Source: Canna indica (lineage: Eukaryota; Streptophyta; Magnoliopsida; Zingiberales; Cannaceae). Taken from it: a stretch of DNA of 64,000 nucleotides. Shown in pieces: positions 10,531 through 23,136 of the stretch. Each line of letters opens with the position of its first letter. Within the stretch, counting starts at the first letter, position 1. The notes beneath the pieces are model-generated. The model was not told the origin of the DNA and searched no databases. It saw only the letters and a program-made list of their open reading frames with translations. The DNA is taken from assembly GCA_034359265.1 (NCBI GenBank), contig CP136896.1, positions 14,415,501 through 14,479,500 of the forward strand. The letters run 5' to 3'. The translations under genes were made by a program, and so were the position numbers.

Positions 10531-13012
10531 TGTAATACTCACTAATTTTTTGTATGTATATTTATTTCAGCGGGTTGCGTGTGACGCGAGATGGTGCACG
10601 CGGGCTTGAGCATTGACGCTTAGCTTGAGGTGAGACCCGGATACTCTAGAAATTTTTTTAATTAAAAATTTAAATGGTAAAATATTTTATGCGTCACGTA
10701 GTTAAAGAGGATTCAGAGTGGAATCCAGCGGTTCAATCGGATCCGAATTCGGACTTGAATTGAGTGAGATAGGAAGGTTTAGTGAACCACTTAAGTTAAG
10801 GGCAAAATTGCAATTTCAGTAATATATATATAAGAGGGGCGCCGTACGGCTGCTACAGTCACACGAAACCCGAGAAAGAAAAAGGGAGAGAGAGACGAGT
10901 GGGGGCTTTGGAGAGGAGGCGATTTTGGCCGGAGTTCGCGGAAGAAACGGGGGTCGGACGCCACGGAAAGCGAGGATTGTATCATCCTTTGAATCATTTT
11001 TCTCATGTCAGTGGTTCTTGTCCTCTTGTTTTGGATTCCTCTATTCCTCTTGCAGCCGCCCACTGTTGCTTGAAATCTTGGGAAGGTTGGATCAATTCTC
11101 TAATTGATTTAGATAAATGGCCCGTCATGTAATTGTAATTCTCATTGGTTTTGATAATAGCATGTTTGGTTGTGGAATTGGGAACCCTAGAATTAGGAAT
11201 TCCTCCACTTCATTGACTGATAATAGCATGTTTGGTTGTGGAATTGGGAACCCTAGAATTAGGAATTCCTCCACTTCATTGACTGCACGCCTTGCACGCC
11301 TAGAGGAAACAACCTGCAATGTTTTGGTATTATATGAATTATTTTCTTTAATTTGGTGTGAGAGAATGAGTGCTTGATTGCTAAATTAAACACTAAACTA
11401 GGGTTATTAGGATTGGCCACACATCTCTTCTTGTGACCGCTTGCTTTGGGTGAATGAAATTTGAGAAATTGGAGTTGTTTTCTTGTTGTGATTTGCTGAA
11501 AGTTATAGTTGCTGAAACTAAGTTTTGCTGAAATTTTAGTTGCTGAATTTGTGATTTGCTGAATTTATACCTTGCTGAAATTATAGTATGATGAAATCAT
11601 ATGCTGTAAATTTCATAGTAATATTGCTGAAATCCTTTGTGTTTGAGACTTAGGTTCATATACTGAAATGCTGAAATTTTATTTGGTATGGTGCTGAAAT
11701 GATACACATAGTAGAAGGTGAAATGTGTTGTGCTGAAATTTAATCAAATCTATGCTGATTTGATTTAGTAGTTTGGACAATCAATTAAAGGTGAAAGGTA
11801 CTAATGTAACCTATCGATTTGCATGTAATGTATAATTTGGGAACATAGAAAGTACTTAAATGACTTGAACAGTAAGATAGGGTAGGAAATGGACGATTTC
11901 AATAAGCTAAAATTTTCCTAGTGCATGTTAATCGGGCCGGGATGCAGGCTCGGTGTGCTGTTCCTAATCTATCATAAACAATTGGGGTTTTAGTTGATAC
12001 CAGGGATAAGTGAACCTTGGGTGTGTTGACACGAGTATGTGATCCTCGGGTAGTGGTCTGGGAGTGTTGGGCCGAGTAGTGCGCTCCGCGCACGAGATAC
12101 ATGGGGCCAGTGGGCCGAGTAGTGCACGTAACGCACGTGATGACTATGGGCTATATGTTGGGCCAAGTGGTACGCATAGCGTATGAGTGATCATGAGTCA
12201 GAGGGCCTTCCTGATCGAGTTGGGTACTGATTTTAGAGGTCCTTCCTAGACCAGTGAACCCGAGAAGAGATTCAATTAGGTACTGGTTCTAGAGGGCCTT
12301 CCTAAACCAGTGAACCCAAGGAGAGAGTTAGTTGGGTACTAGTTCTAGAGGGCCTTCCTAGACCAATGGATCCGAGCATAAAAATAGTTGGTACTGGTTC
12401 TAGAGGGCCTTCTTAGACCGGTGAACCTGTGGGGTAGAGTCTGTTGGACACTGAGTCTATAGAGCCTTCCTAGATCAGTGCAACTGAGAAAAGTGGCTAA
12501 CTGGGATTCGAAAATTAGAAAGTGTTTTCTGTAGAGTCGGATGGGAGTGCATTCCTTATATAATTAACTTGACGTCCGCACTCACTTGATATATTGCATG
12601 CATTGCCATTACTGGATTCCATTTACTGAGGATTGGGAGACCATTCACTGAGTTTCATACTCACTTTTCTTTTTGTGTTTGTTTTGCTGAGCATGGTTCT
12701 GAGGTACGACGCAGCTAATGACGACGAGGCTCCGGTAGCGATCTCGTGAGCTGGTTGGCGTAGTCGAGTCTTGTTTGATAACTGAGACATTATAGCCTTT
12801 AGAGTGTCCTAGAGTTGTTTAAACTTTTAGTTGAATCATTTTTATGAGATATATGTCATGTGGATTATGTTTTTGTCACTGAGTTGCTATCGACTATTCC
12901 TTAGTTATGTTATAAAAACTTTGTTTCCAAGTTGTACCTATTTAGATGCTTGTGTATTGGGTTAGGCTTCGGGGTGCTTGACTGCACTCTGGCCGGTCAC
13001 GTGGGCGTGACA
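10531..13012 (+). repeat. Gypsy LTR 2 (middle LTR)
   Basis: Starts with canonical TGTAATAC and ends GCGTGACA. It acts as the 3' LTR of the first internal region and the 5' LTR of the second. It carries the same 66-bp duplication (11153-11284) and 56-bp array (about 12220-12482) as LTR 1. Near 12990 it lacks about 14 bases that LTR 1 has just before the terminal GACA. Confidence 0.92.
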
Positions 13013-13015
13013 AAG

Positions 13016-13027
13016 TGGTATCAGAGC
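13016..13027 (+). other. Primer-binding site, perfect initiator-Met tRNA match
   Basis: TGGTATCAGAGC three bases after LTR 2. Its presence here shows that LTR 2 is also a 5' LTR. Confidence 0.92.
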
Positions 13028-13189
13028 ATGTGGTTAGGTTCGGACTGCGTCATTAGAACATTGAGTACTGTGTAGGCAAGAGTCAGTGTGTTGTACATGG
13101 TGTATTCTACTCACGAGATTGGGCTACGAAGACGGCCGTATCAACAGCGGTACTCATGATCATAGTTTTTCTGTTATGTTTTGACAGTG

Positions 13190-14340
13190 ATGGAGGCTCA
13201 GGGTGAGGCAGTAATGAGTGGGAGTGACAGTAATTCTGCAGGCCGGAGGGGCCGAGGCCGAGGTAGAGGCCGCACTGGGGGTCAGGGTCGTAGCCGCCTA
13301 GCCCAAGAGAGGGCAGAGCCGAACCCCCGAGTAGCGCAGTTAGAGGCCCAGGTGGCCGAGTTAACTGAGGCGCTCTGCAAAGAGTGAGAAATAAGGCAGC
13401 AACCGCCTCAACCTGAGCCGATTGCACCAGCAGCTCCAGTGACTGAGGAGTTAGTGCCACCTATGATTGGGGCATAGTATCATCATGAAGCAGTGGGCCT
13501 TGAGATTCCTTATGAGAGGTTTGTGAGATTGAGGCCCCCAGAGTTCACCGGTACCTACCCAACAGCAAAAGTCACAGAGTTTCTCAGTGATTGTTATGCG
13601 TTCTGCTAGGTGCTAGGGTGTTCACCTGAGGTGTCAGCACGCATGGTGGGCTTACAAATGAGGGGACCGGCCAAGGAGTGGCTCCTGACCTGGGAGGCCC
13701 GTAGAGGGGACCTTACACCACCCCCTACATGGGACGAGTTTAAGGCCGTAGTGATAGAGCGGTTCCTACCCAGGAAAGTCCATGAGAGGTGGGCAAGAGA
13801 GTTTGAGCAGTTGCGCCAGACAAGCAGGATGATAGTTCAGCAATATGAGTTGGAGTTTACTAGGTTGTCCCGCTACCACCCTACCTTGGTTGCCACTGAG
13901 ATGGCTAGGGTCAAACGATTTGTGGAGGGACTACGACCGCAGATTGGCCGCTTGATTCACTACACTCAGGGCACATGTTTTGCTGAGGCAGTTGATGAGG
14001 TGATGCGTAAGGAAGCTCTAGTACCTACAGAGCGACCTGAGGGGCACTCGAGAAAGAGGTCCAGATCTGATGGACCAGTGGGGCGACATGCCCATTCTAG
14101 GGCACCATCGCGAGGCCAGTTCCATAGTTGAACAGAGGACAGAGCATTGTCAGAGGTCGCTTAGGGCCGAGTTCTGTACAAAGGACACCTACAGGGGATA
14201 CATCTCTGCCGAGGAGGCCTGAGGCACTATCGTCTTATGGACAGTGTGGCAGATGACACTGGGGTGTATGCTATGGCCGTCTTGACGCCTGTTTCAGATG
14301 CGGTGAACAGGGGCACTTCAAGAAGGACTCTCCAATCATT
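13190..14340 (+). pseudogene. Gypsy gag (broken), copy 2
   Basis: Same order as copy 1: MEAQGEAVMSGSDSN with an Arg/Gly head, FVRLRPPEFTGT, the capsid stretch MVGLQMRGPAKEWL to LRPQIGRLIHYTQGT, then the knuckle CFRCGEQGHFKKD near 14290-14330, which lacks its last Cys. Breaks differ from copy 1: a TGA after LCKE at about 13385, a TAG near 13476, a CAG-to-TAG stop at about 13607 before VLGCSPEV, and a stop at 14131. The capsid frame from 13610 to 14131 is unbroken, so this copy is slightly less decayed. Confidence 0.85.
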
Positions 14341-14379
14341 AGGGGTCAGGGAGCAGCCCAATCACGAGGAAAAGCACCA

Positions 14380-14684
14380 GTGTCCGCAGCTTCAGTGGCT
14401 CAGACGGGTCAAACCCAGGGCAGAGGGCAGCGATCGAGTACTTCTGGGAAGGCTCCCGCTCGAGTTTTCTCACTTACACCAGACGACGCTGAGGCGTCAA
14501 ACGTCGTGCTAGCAGGTACACTTTTAGTTGGTTCTGCTATTGCATACGTTTTATTTGACCCAGGAGCTACTCATTCTTTTGTATCTGCTTCGTTTGCACC
14601 CTTATTACTAAGAGAAGAAAAAGTGCTTGAGACACCGCTTGTGGTGTCAACGCCTACTGGCGATACGGCTGTAGCCGAATTGAT
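14380..14684 (+). pseudogene. Gypsy protease start, cut off at the AT-rich junction
   Basis: Contains [20 protein letters not shown] and the following ETPLVVSTPTGD stretch of a retroelement protease. The copia-of-gypsy frame ends inside GDTAVAEL, where AT-rich repeat DNA takes over at 14681-14686. This copy keeps protease residues lost from copy 1. Reverse transcriptase and everything downstream are missing. Confidence 0.8.
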
Positions 14685-15431
14685 CTCTTCAATTAATCAT
14701 GCTTAACTTTTAAATTTTTGAATTAAATTAATTACAATTTGAAATCATGAATTTTATTTTACTTCCATAATTATGCATATTTAATTTTAAATTTTCAAAT
14801 GCATTTAAGTAAGCATGCTTGATTTCTAATTAATCGTGTTTAATTTCCAAAATTAGAATTAATTTTAAATGTGGATAACTATTTATGAAATATTGAATTT
14901 TGTTATACCTACTTAACTAAACATGCTTAATTTTGAATTTTATTAATTTTCATTTGATTAGAATAAAATTAATTTTGTCTGTTTAAATTTCAAATCTTAT
15001 ATATTATATTATGCATGTTTAATTTTAAATTTTATTTTCCCTCCGTATATATGTATGATTAATTAAAAAAATTTCGAGTCCATTAAACTATGCAGGTTTC
15101 ACTTCCAATTAAGTATCGGCTTTTATTTTTAAAAATATAATTTTTTTATAATATGATAATAATATGATAACCTATTTCTAAAAATCTAGGTGTTCAAATA
15201 TTTAAATTGAAAATTTAAATTTAAATTATTAAGAATATTAAATTATACTTAAAAATTTAATTTAAAAATACAATTTAAGTATAAAATAATTATGTTTCTA
15301 AAATTTTAAAAATAATTTTAAATCTAAATTAAAATTACGTTAGAAAATATCAAAAAAAAAATAGAAGACTATTTTAATTATATATAATAATATATGAAAA
15401 TATAAAATTTTAATATTTATATTGAAAAGAG

Positions 15432-15462
<31 letters not shown>

Positions 15463-17594
15463 ACACTTTCCCGCCTAAATCCCCCCCACACACTCCATTT
15501 TTACCTTTGTTTCTATAAATTTACCCCACTTATATTTTCATTTTTGTATGCTTCATTTTTAAATCTTCAAATTTAATTTTTAGATTAAACCACTTTAATT
15601 TTTCTCTAATTAAATTTTTGAAATTTATTTTCATACTAAATTTAGTTCGAATTTTACAGACGGAAAATTTTATTTTCCCTTCAATTAATTATGCTTAACT
15701 TTTAAATTTTCAAATTAAATTAATTACAATTTGAAAATTAATCTCCATATTAAATTAACTTTGAATTTTATTATTGGTGAATTTTATTTTCCCTTCAATT
15801 AATAATGCTTAATTTTAAAAATTTTGAATTTAATTAATTACAAATGTTGAGAATTATTTATGAAATTTCAATTTTTTAAAAGTAAATTAAATCTTAGTTT
15901 CTAATTTTATTATGTCGTCTTACTTAAACATGATTAATTTTTAATTTTATTAATTTCCATACGATTATAATTAAATTAATTATGTCAACATAATTTTCAA
16001 ATCTTAAATGTTATTTAATTTTGAATTTTATTTTTCATCCATAATTATGTATGATTAATTAAAAAAAATCAAGTATTAATTTAAACGTGTTTCAGTTCTA
16101 ATTAAGTAGGCATAATTTCTAAATTTTCAATTATATTTAAATTAATTAGACTTAATTTCAAAATAAAAAATATTATTAATTTTTAAAATTTTCAATCCTC
16201 TTAATTATTTATTATTTATTTAAATGCATATTAATTTCAAATTTTACTAATTTAAATCTTATTTATTAATGGAAATTAATTTCTAATTTTCAAATTAAAA
16301 TTTTCATAGTTTCACATATATTTAATTAAGCAAGTTTGCATGTTTGATTTCTAATTAATCATGCTCAATTTCCAAAATTTTGAGTTTAATTATCTTCAAA
16401 TTTAAATAACTTTTTATGAAATATTGGATTTTGTTATGTCGGCTTAATTTTAAATTTATTTAAATTTTATTTGATTAGAATCAAATTAATTATGCTTGCT
16501 TAATTTTAAAATCTTATATTTTATGTTATGAATGTTTAGTTTTAAATTTTATTTTCCCTCCAAAAATATGTATGATTAATTAAAAAAAAATTGAATCAAT
16601 TAAATTAAGCATGTTTCACTTTCAATTAAGTATCGATTTTTATTCTTAAAAATTTAATTATTTTATAAAATGATAATAATATGCTAAATTATTTCGAAAA
16701 ATCTAGGTATACAAATATTTAAATTAAAAATTTAAATTTAAATTGTTAAGAATATTAAATTATAGTTATAAATTTAATTTAAAATTTAAATTAAAAATTA
16801 ATATAAAATAATTAATTTTAAAAAAAAATTAAATTTAAATTTATATAATTTCATATTGAAATTACGCTAGAAAATATCAAAAATATCCAAAAAAATCGAT
16901 AAATTATTCTATTTATATATAATAATATATTAAAATATAGAAATTTAATTTCAAACTTTTTTATTTATAAAATCATGGAAAATGTAATAATTTATTAAAA
17001 TATAAAATTCAATTTTCAAATTTTTATTTTTAAAACCATATTTTAATCGTGCAAATCATGGGTACTATAGCTAGTTTAATAAAAAAAGTTTTTTTCCCGC
17101 TCATTTTGGGCTATTCCCACTCATTTAATAAAAAAAAACGTTTTCATGGACATTTTTATAAAATTATTAAATGAACATTTATGTAATATTCATCCACAAA
17201 AATGAGATTTTAGTTTTTTTTATGAATGAATTTTTTAAAAATAATTTTATATAAATATTCTTGAAATAATTTGGAAATATCCCTAAAATGAGCAAGAATA
17301 AATATTTCATTTTACACAAAAGTGCTTAACACGTTACAAACTTTTTTGAAAAGAAAAATAAAAAAGTAAAAAAAATCTGAAAAAAATATATGATATCTAT
17401 TTATTATAATAAAATAGATTTAAAGGTATAAAAATGTGGTCCGAAAATATCGGAAATATTATTTTTGAAAATTTTAGATCGTAAATTAAAAATTATTTTT
17501 AAAACTTTGGTTTAATAAAATTATATTTTTAATTTAATAGGAAAAAGATAAATTTTATACCATTTTAATATAAATTCATGTCGGTATAGAAATG
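14685..17594. repeat. AT-rich degenerate repeat block, about 1.5-kb period
   Basis: The stretch 14770-15420 aligns by eye with 16300-16950, and 15460-15865 matches 4345-4752. Recurrent words are CATGCTTAATTTTAA and GTATGATTAATTAAAAAAA. A (TA)n run lies at 15434-15460. No coding frame is visible. It may be an ancient non-coding mobile element or a degenerate tandem repeat that surrounded the gypsy insertion. Confidence 0.7.
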
Positions 17595-18908
17595 TGTTGG
17601 GGAAATGGCAAACACTAGAGGGGGGGGTTGAATAGTGTGTTATCTAAACTTGTTGTCTAATTTCAATTTTAATCGTCTTCTTAGATTATTTAGGCAATTT
17701 ACGATTGAATAACTATATGCGGAAGCGATAAATGATAAAGCAATAAATACACGCAAGATATCAATGCAAACACGAGAATTTATAGTGGTTTGGCCCCAAT
17801 GTTTACTCCACTACGTAAGCAACCCGCTTAGGATTTCCGAACTAAGTTTACTAGATTAAATAATGTTTCCCTTACACAAAGGACTTTACTCGAAGAGTCT
17901 CACTCTCAACCTAAGGCACTTCCACACCCGAAAGTCTCCGCCTTCTTACCGAGAGCACTCTTCCACCTCAACCTAAGGGACAACTCAACTAATCCTAGTA
18001 AACTACGTTTACACAAATGGTTTTACACCTCCTATACTCAGGTAACCACTCACACACAAGACCTAACACAAGGTCTTCTACAAACTCAAATACACATGAA
18101 AACAGGTTCAAATAATAGTTAAAATTACAATGAAAAGAGCTTAGAATAAAACCAAGAGTCAGTGCTCTTTTCCAAGCCTTCGACGCCTTCAACTCGTGAA
18201 GAAGTAGAGCTCGAATCAAATCCTGAGTTGAGGAAGAAAGGGTGCTTGAAGCGGATTTTGAATGAAAGAGCAGAGTGTGCTTAATCGATCTTTAGAAGGC
18301 TTTTAATCACTTCTTAAAATATTCAATAATATCTCCAAGTAGGATTAAAAGAGTTAGGTGAGGATTATTTATAACCCTCGACTCAACGGGCAAAAAACTA
18401 GCCGTTACAGCCTTAACTCACACCGTTCGGTCGACCGAATGGATCGCGAGCCTTGCGATCCACAGTTCGGTCGACCGACAGAGCTACTGTCCATTTCTAG
18501 CTTTGGCCGGTCGATCGAAGTAGCTCATTGTCGATATTTACCCATCTTCGGTCGATCGACCGGTCGATCGAACATAGGCTGATATTGATTTTTCAGCCAT
18601 TTTTCTTGTGCGCTTCATTTTTGGGTTTCAGCCTTCAATGTGTGTCATCTTAAAGAGCATTCCATGTGTTTTAGACTTGTCCAAGACGCCTTTGGTGCAC
18701 ACATCAATCTTCGAGAAATTTCCGCGACAAACCCGAGCGCGACGATCAATGTCCTTCCGATTTTTTGATTTCTTTTGATATTTTCGATCGAGGACATCGA
18801 ACGCTAACCAAAATGAAACCTGAAATATTTCTCAAAGAAGTCATTAGTTCCATATTTGTTATCATCAAAATCGAGATTAAGACTAAGGTTGAAAACATTA
18901 AGCTAACA
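17595..18908 (-). repeat. Copia LTR, minus strand (3' LTR)
   Basis: On the minus strand it starts TGTTAGCTTAATGTTTTC at 18908 and ends CATTTCCCCAACA at 17595, matching the LTRs at 56038 and 60535. It shares their CTCTAGTGTT tail and the palindromic TCGGTCGACCGA region. A polypurine tract next to its start identifies it as a 3' LTR, so internal sequence lies to the right. Confidence 0.88.
18420..18580. repeat. Palindromic GGTCGACCG / GGTCGATCG array in LTR
   Basis: Several copies of TCGGTCGACCGA and GGTCGATCGACCGGTCGATC occur. Longer versions sit at the same place in the other two LTRs, at about 56395-56760 and 60880-61215. Confidence 0.85.
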
Positions 18909-18922
18909 ATCTCCCCCTTTTT
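18909..18922 (-). other. Copia polypurine tract
   Basis: The reverse complement AAAAAGGGGGAGAT touches the LTR start, with upstream text TTTGTCATCATCA. This combination is typical of plant copia 3' ends. Confidence 0.85.
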
Positions 18923-19700
18923 GATGATGACAAACATCCTTCAGAAAATATATTCATTAAGGCATATAGGATATCAAACATGGGATTTCTCCCCCTATCA
19001 ACATGCACAGTGTTGTCAAACTCGCGAGTTAACTCGTAAACTCGGACGAGTTTACAATCCCAGGTATCAAAATCGAGCTGACTCGCACCCTAACTCATTT
19101 ATGGGTAAACTCGGGTGAACTCGGGGTAAACTCGGTAAACTCGTATAAACTCGGTCAAACTCGCGAGTAAACTCGATCAAACTCACCGGTAAACTCGGGT
19201 GAACTCAGTTTGATGATAATTATTATGGATTGAACATGTACTTTTATATTTTATCTTTGAGTCATTGTGTGTGCTTTATTATGGACTTAGAATGCTTCAT
19301 TATGTATGTATTAGACTTGTACTCTTATATTTTATCTTTATGTGTGCTTTATTAGGGAGTTGAATTGTGCCTTAGATTATATTTTTATAGTATAATATTT
19401 TTTAATATTTTTTTAATATCAGGTAAACTCTTACGAGTTTACAAGTCGAGTTTACGAGTCGAGTTTACGGAGGCTCCACGAGTTTACTTAAATTCTCGAG
19501 TTTAACAACCTTGAACATGCATATCTATATAATAGAACTTCCCCTATCTATATGCATGAATTTCCTATATTTTCTTCCCATTACCTATAATTTTCTCCTC
19601 ATCTACCTATAATTTTCTCCCGCTTTTGACATCAATCAAAAAGGGCTAGAAAGGTTAATCTAGTCAAAGTTGAGACTCTAAAGATTATTTTTCATGAAAC
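18923..19700 (-). mobile_element. 3' internal remnant of the minus-strand copia element
   Basis: C-rich runs such as CTCCCCCTATC and CTTCCCCTATC, which are purine runs on the minus strand, lie on both sides of a hAT MITE (19008-19513), as in the non-coding 3' end of copia elements. No pol motifs are visible. The right limit is uncertain. Confidence 0.5.
19008..19513. mobile_element. Non-autonomous hAT MITE with perfect 8-bp TSD
   Basis: The left end is CAGTGTTGTCAAACTCG; the right end reads CAAGGTTGTTAAACTCG on the other strand. AACATGCA stands on both sides, at 19000-19007 and 19514-19521, an 8-bp duplication as made by hAT transposases. Subterminal parts hold many AAACTCG words. It sits inside the copia 3' remnant, so it is younger than that element. 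Confidence 0.92.
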
Positions 19701-20640
19701 ATAAAAATCTCAACCAAAGGGATGGAAAACAAATATTTAATATGAAATAAAAATCATACATGATATGTTCAAAACTAAATATTTGAATTCAAAATTAAAT
19801 CATGTATGTTCTCAAGTATGTATGTACTCATATCATTTTCATGATATTTTTACATTTCATTCAAACTTTCAAAATACAAAGATATAGTCATGTAAAACAA
19901 TAATAACATATCGTATAAGGTCGTCTTGTTGTAACTATATATAGTTTTCATTCAGGATCTGAGGTGGAAGGGCAAGGGAATGATCCGCCAATGTATGGGA
20001 TGAGATCATACCCCAGAAATAGCAAATCATGTTAAGCTTTCCATGTTAGGAAGTTGTTGCTTCCAATCAATTTGATCGGAAGCTATGTTGTCGGGTTGAT
20101 GGTGATGATTTGTTCGCCGTGAGTGATCGGATTCACAACTACATGATTGGATATTGTAGAAGGAACTTGAACCTCGTCGAAAGACATTGTATTGGACAAG
20201 GCTTAGAAGAAGAGTGGAGAGGACAAATCAGTGCCAAGGAGGAGGAGCTTGTTCTCTTGATTTGATTCAATCATAGTGATTAAATTAATTTTGATTTAGG
20301 TTCGATCAGGCTCGTTGGATTCGATCCAGATCCAATTTGAACCAACTATCAACAAAATAATAATAATATTATTGTATATTGTATATGTATATTATTGGAT
20401 GTAGGACATAATTAAACATGTTTATTTTCTGTATGTATATAGACTTTGTAAATGACTTTTGTACTTCTCTTTCACATCATCAAGTGGAGTTGAATTGATA
20501 TTAAAAAATAAAATTTATTTCTAAGAATCTATTGTAATAAAATAATAATAATCTACTGTTAATATTAGACTCGGTTGGACCATCGATTCAACTGTGCTTG
20601 AGTCATGCACCGGGACATCTCTCTCCTAGAGGCGATCTCC
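19700..20640. other. Intergenic; no gene recognised
   Basis: AT-rich with an island of ordinary composition at 19950-20290. I could not assign it to any gene or repeat family. Confidence 0.4.
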
Positions 20641-21000
20641 CTCATGAATTGGCTCATCATCAGATATCGCTTACTCATAAAGGATAGACTGTTGGCTTAA
20701 AACATGCATATTTCCCCACTTGTATCTTATGTAATAGAGAAAATGAATCTCATGACCACCTGTTCCAAGCATGCCTATTCCTTTCCTGGGTGGAAGATGT
20801 TTCTCAGATTGGGGAACATGTACACCATTCCCACTTTCCTTAAAATCTTGGATTTTTAATCATAGGGGAACCGACACCGATAATAGGTGCAAGTTCCAGC
20901 TTGTAATGATTTGACGCTGAAAGATTTGTCAAGAGAGAAATGTGCGATGCTTCAAGAGTGTCTCAACCTCTTTTGTCAAACTAGTCGTATTACCCACGCG
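20640..21000 (+). pseudogene. LINE 3' remnant with zf-RVT motif
   Basis: The plus-strand frame near 20703-20800 reads FPTCILCNRENESHDHLFQA followed by C. This Cys-x2-Cys...His...Cys arrangement is the zinc-binding region at the C-terminus of plant LINE ORF2. Downstream RERNVRCFKSVS, near 20930, matches the usual end of that protein. Stops and frame changes are frequent. Upstream reverse transcriptase is absent, as in a 5'-truncated LINE insertion. Confidence 0.7.
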
Positions 21001-22670
21001 TTGCGTAATTTTATATATATATATATATATAACTTAAATTTAAATAATTTTAAAAATTAAGACAAAAAATATTAAAAATAATTTAAATTAAATTATACTT
21101 TAAACAAAAAATATTTATACCTACGTAATTAAATAATAATAACAAATATCATGTGAAAAATTATAACAATAAATAGTAACTTAATTTAATTTATATAATT
21201 ATAAAATCTATCTATCTATATATATAATTTGCTTTTTTTACTTTAAATTTGAAATTACTTAACAAAAAAATTTAATATATACATAAAATGTAAAAAAAAA
21301 CACGTACGTACATTGAACTTATCAAAATTAATTATTATATTTGAATGTGACAATTCTAATATTAATAGTTGAATTATATATTTTTTACTTTATTCTTTGC
21401 AACTAAACATATCTATTTTTAATTGTATAAAATAATATATTTAAATTTGTTATTCTTATCATATGTTTCTTTCTCACATTAATTCATATTTAAGCCCCTT
21501 AAGGTAGAATTATCAAGCAATAATCAAATTTCTTAAACTAACTTAATCAATCAAATTATAGTAACACATAACTTCATATATTTTTTGATTTTAGTGTATA
21601 TTATTAATTAAAATATCAATAATAATTAAAATAAATTATTTTATGAATAAATTATTTAAATAATTAAAGGAAAATTTTGAATAAACTAAATTTCACATTA
21701 TCAATAAAAGTATACTTCAATTAGCAATTACAATATGAATATATAATTAATTCCAATGAAAATATACATATATTAATTAATTACAATAATAAAAATTAAT
21801 TAAATTTGTAGTTATTGAGTGAGAGAAATACATATTTAATTCCAATGAAAGCATACGTATATTAATTAATTACTACTCTAGCTCTTTTATCTAATTGTAT
21901 CCTCATCTTCAACTCCTCTCATCTTCTTTGCCTTAGAAGTTTTTCTCTTCGTTTCAAACATTAACCGCTTTAAAATCGCTCCATGTGCTTCTCTTTGTCT
22001 GTTATTTATCTCAAAACATGGTCTCATATACTCTTTTTTTGTTTTCCACTTTCTTCCCCATCACATTATAGCCCTTTTTATCATACTTCCCTCGGTGAAC
22101 TTTCTTGTCATTGCAATTGCTCAAGTCAGAATCTATCACGCATTTTAAGGCTTCATTTTTTAAAGCCTCTAGGTGGCGTCTCTGTTGTGAGCATCCGGCA
22201 TGGGCCAAAATACAACCTGCGATTGAAAAGAATAGAAGAATTGAGCAATGCCATTAAAAGAGAAAGAATATTTAAAAAAATAGAGAACTCTGTGAAAGAA
22301 TAAAAAGATACCAGGAGATGAGGAATGACTCGGGTTAATCACATTTGGAAGAAAGAAATGAGAAATTAAATAAGTAAAAATCAAATGAGAGAGATTAATT
22401 AAAAATTGAGAGTGTTGCTGATCTTTCTATCAACTACCTTGGCTGATTTCTTCGTGCTGAGAAGCCTCAAGGCCCAGCCAGATCCCAGTGAAGACCAGCA
22501 ACCGCAGAAGGAAGAGGAAGTTGTCGCCCCGAAAGCTCAGCTTCCCCTTTCCTTTCTACCAAGGTATAAATATTGCATGCTATAATGAACCAAAATCTTT
22601 TCAATTCCCGTCTCTTCCTATTTCAAGATGTGATAATTCTTGCGTTATCAAAAACTCAAATCACATTTAA
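21001..22670. other. AT-rich intergenic DNA; short frames judged non-coding
   Basis: Contains (TA)n near 21011-21031 and long AATTAATT stretches. A frame of about 106 codons at 21983-22303 has no recognisable domain and no supporting signals, so it is not called as a gene. Confidence 0.45.
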
Positions 22671-22674
22671 GAGA

Positions 22675-23125
22675 GAGAGGAAAGGATGTTAACTAAACAT
22701 TAAATGACATGTACGACCCAGTAACTGAAAGAGAGGGAGAGAAAGAGAGAGGGGAGAGAGGATGTTAATTAAACATTAAATTACATGAGAGACGGTGTTA
22801 ATTAAATATTAAATCATATGTCCCAAGGAGAGAGAGAGAGAGAGTATGTTAATTAAATATTAAGTCACGTGAGAGAGAGTATGTTAATTAAATATTAAGT
22901 CACGTAACCTAAAGAGAGAGAGAGAGCCAAGAATATAAATCAAATCACATTAAATAAGAAAAAGATAGAAAGGGGAGAGGATGTATATTAAAAATCCACA
23001 ATCCACATAAGTGTGAATCTTGCTTTAAAAAAATAAGATTAAGAGGGATGAAAAAACGTACCAACGTAACCGATGTGTAAGAGAGAGAGAGGGAGAGAGA
23101 GAGAGGGAGAGAGAGGAGGAGGAGA
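22675..23125. repeat. GA-rich microsatellites and a tandem ATGTTAATTAAATATTAA unit
   Basis: Units of GAGAGAG followed by ATGTTAATTAAATATTAA and then AAGTCACGT recur at least five times between 22685 and 22910. A further (GA)n run lies at 23080-23125. It is low-complexity DNA without coding. Confidence 0.8.
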
Positions 23126-23136
23126 GATGTATTAAA

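Larger units (their letters stand above)
4753..14684 (+). mobile_element. Ty3/gypsy retrotransposon tandem: LTR, internal, LTR, truncated internal
   Basis: Two LTRs of about 2.5 kb flank a deleted internal region. The second LTR is directly followed by a new primer-binding site, gag and the start of protease, which stops at about 14684. Long LTRs, the Met-tRNA primer site and the integrase C-terminal sequence leading into a chromodomain-like remnant suggest a Tekay/Del-like chromovirus. Sharing the middle LTR between two internal regions is the expected product of unequal recombination between two copies. The right flank is AT repeat DNA, so no target duplication can be paired. Confidence 0.85.

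Noticed and set aside
21983..22303. 106-codon plus-strand frame
   Set aside because: No recognisable domain, no promoter or poly(A) context, and overlapping minus frames of similar length in AT-rich DNA.
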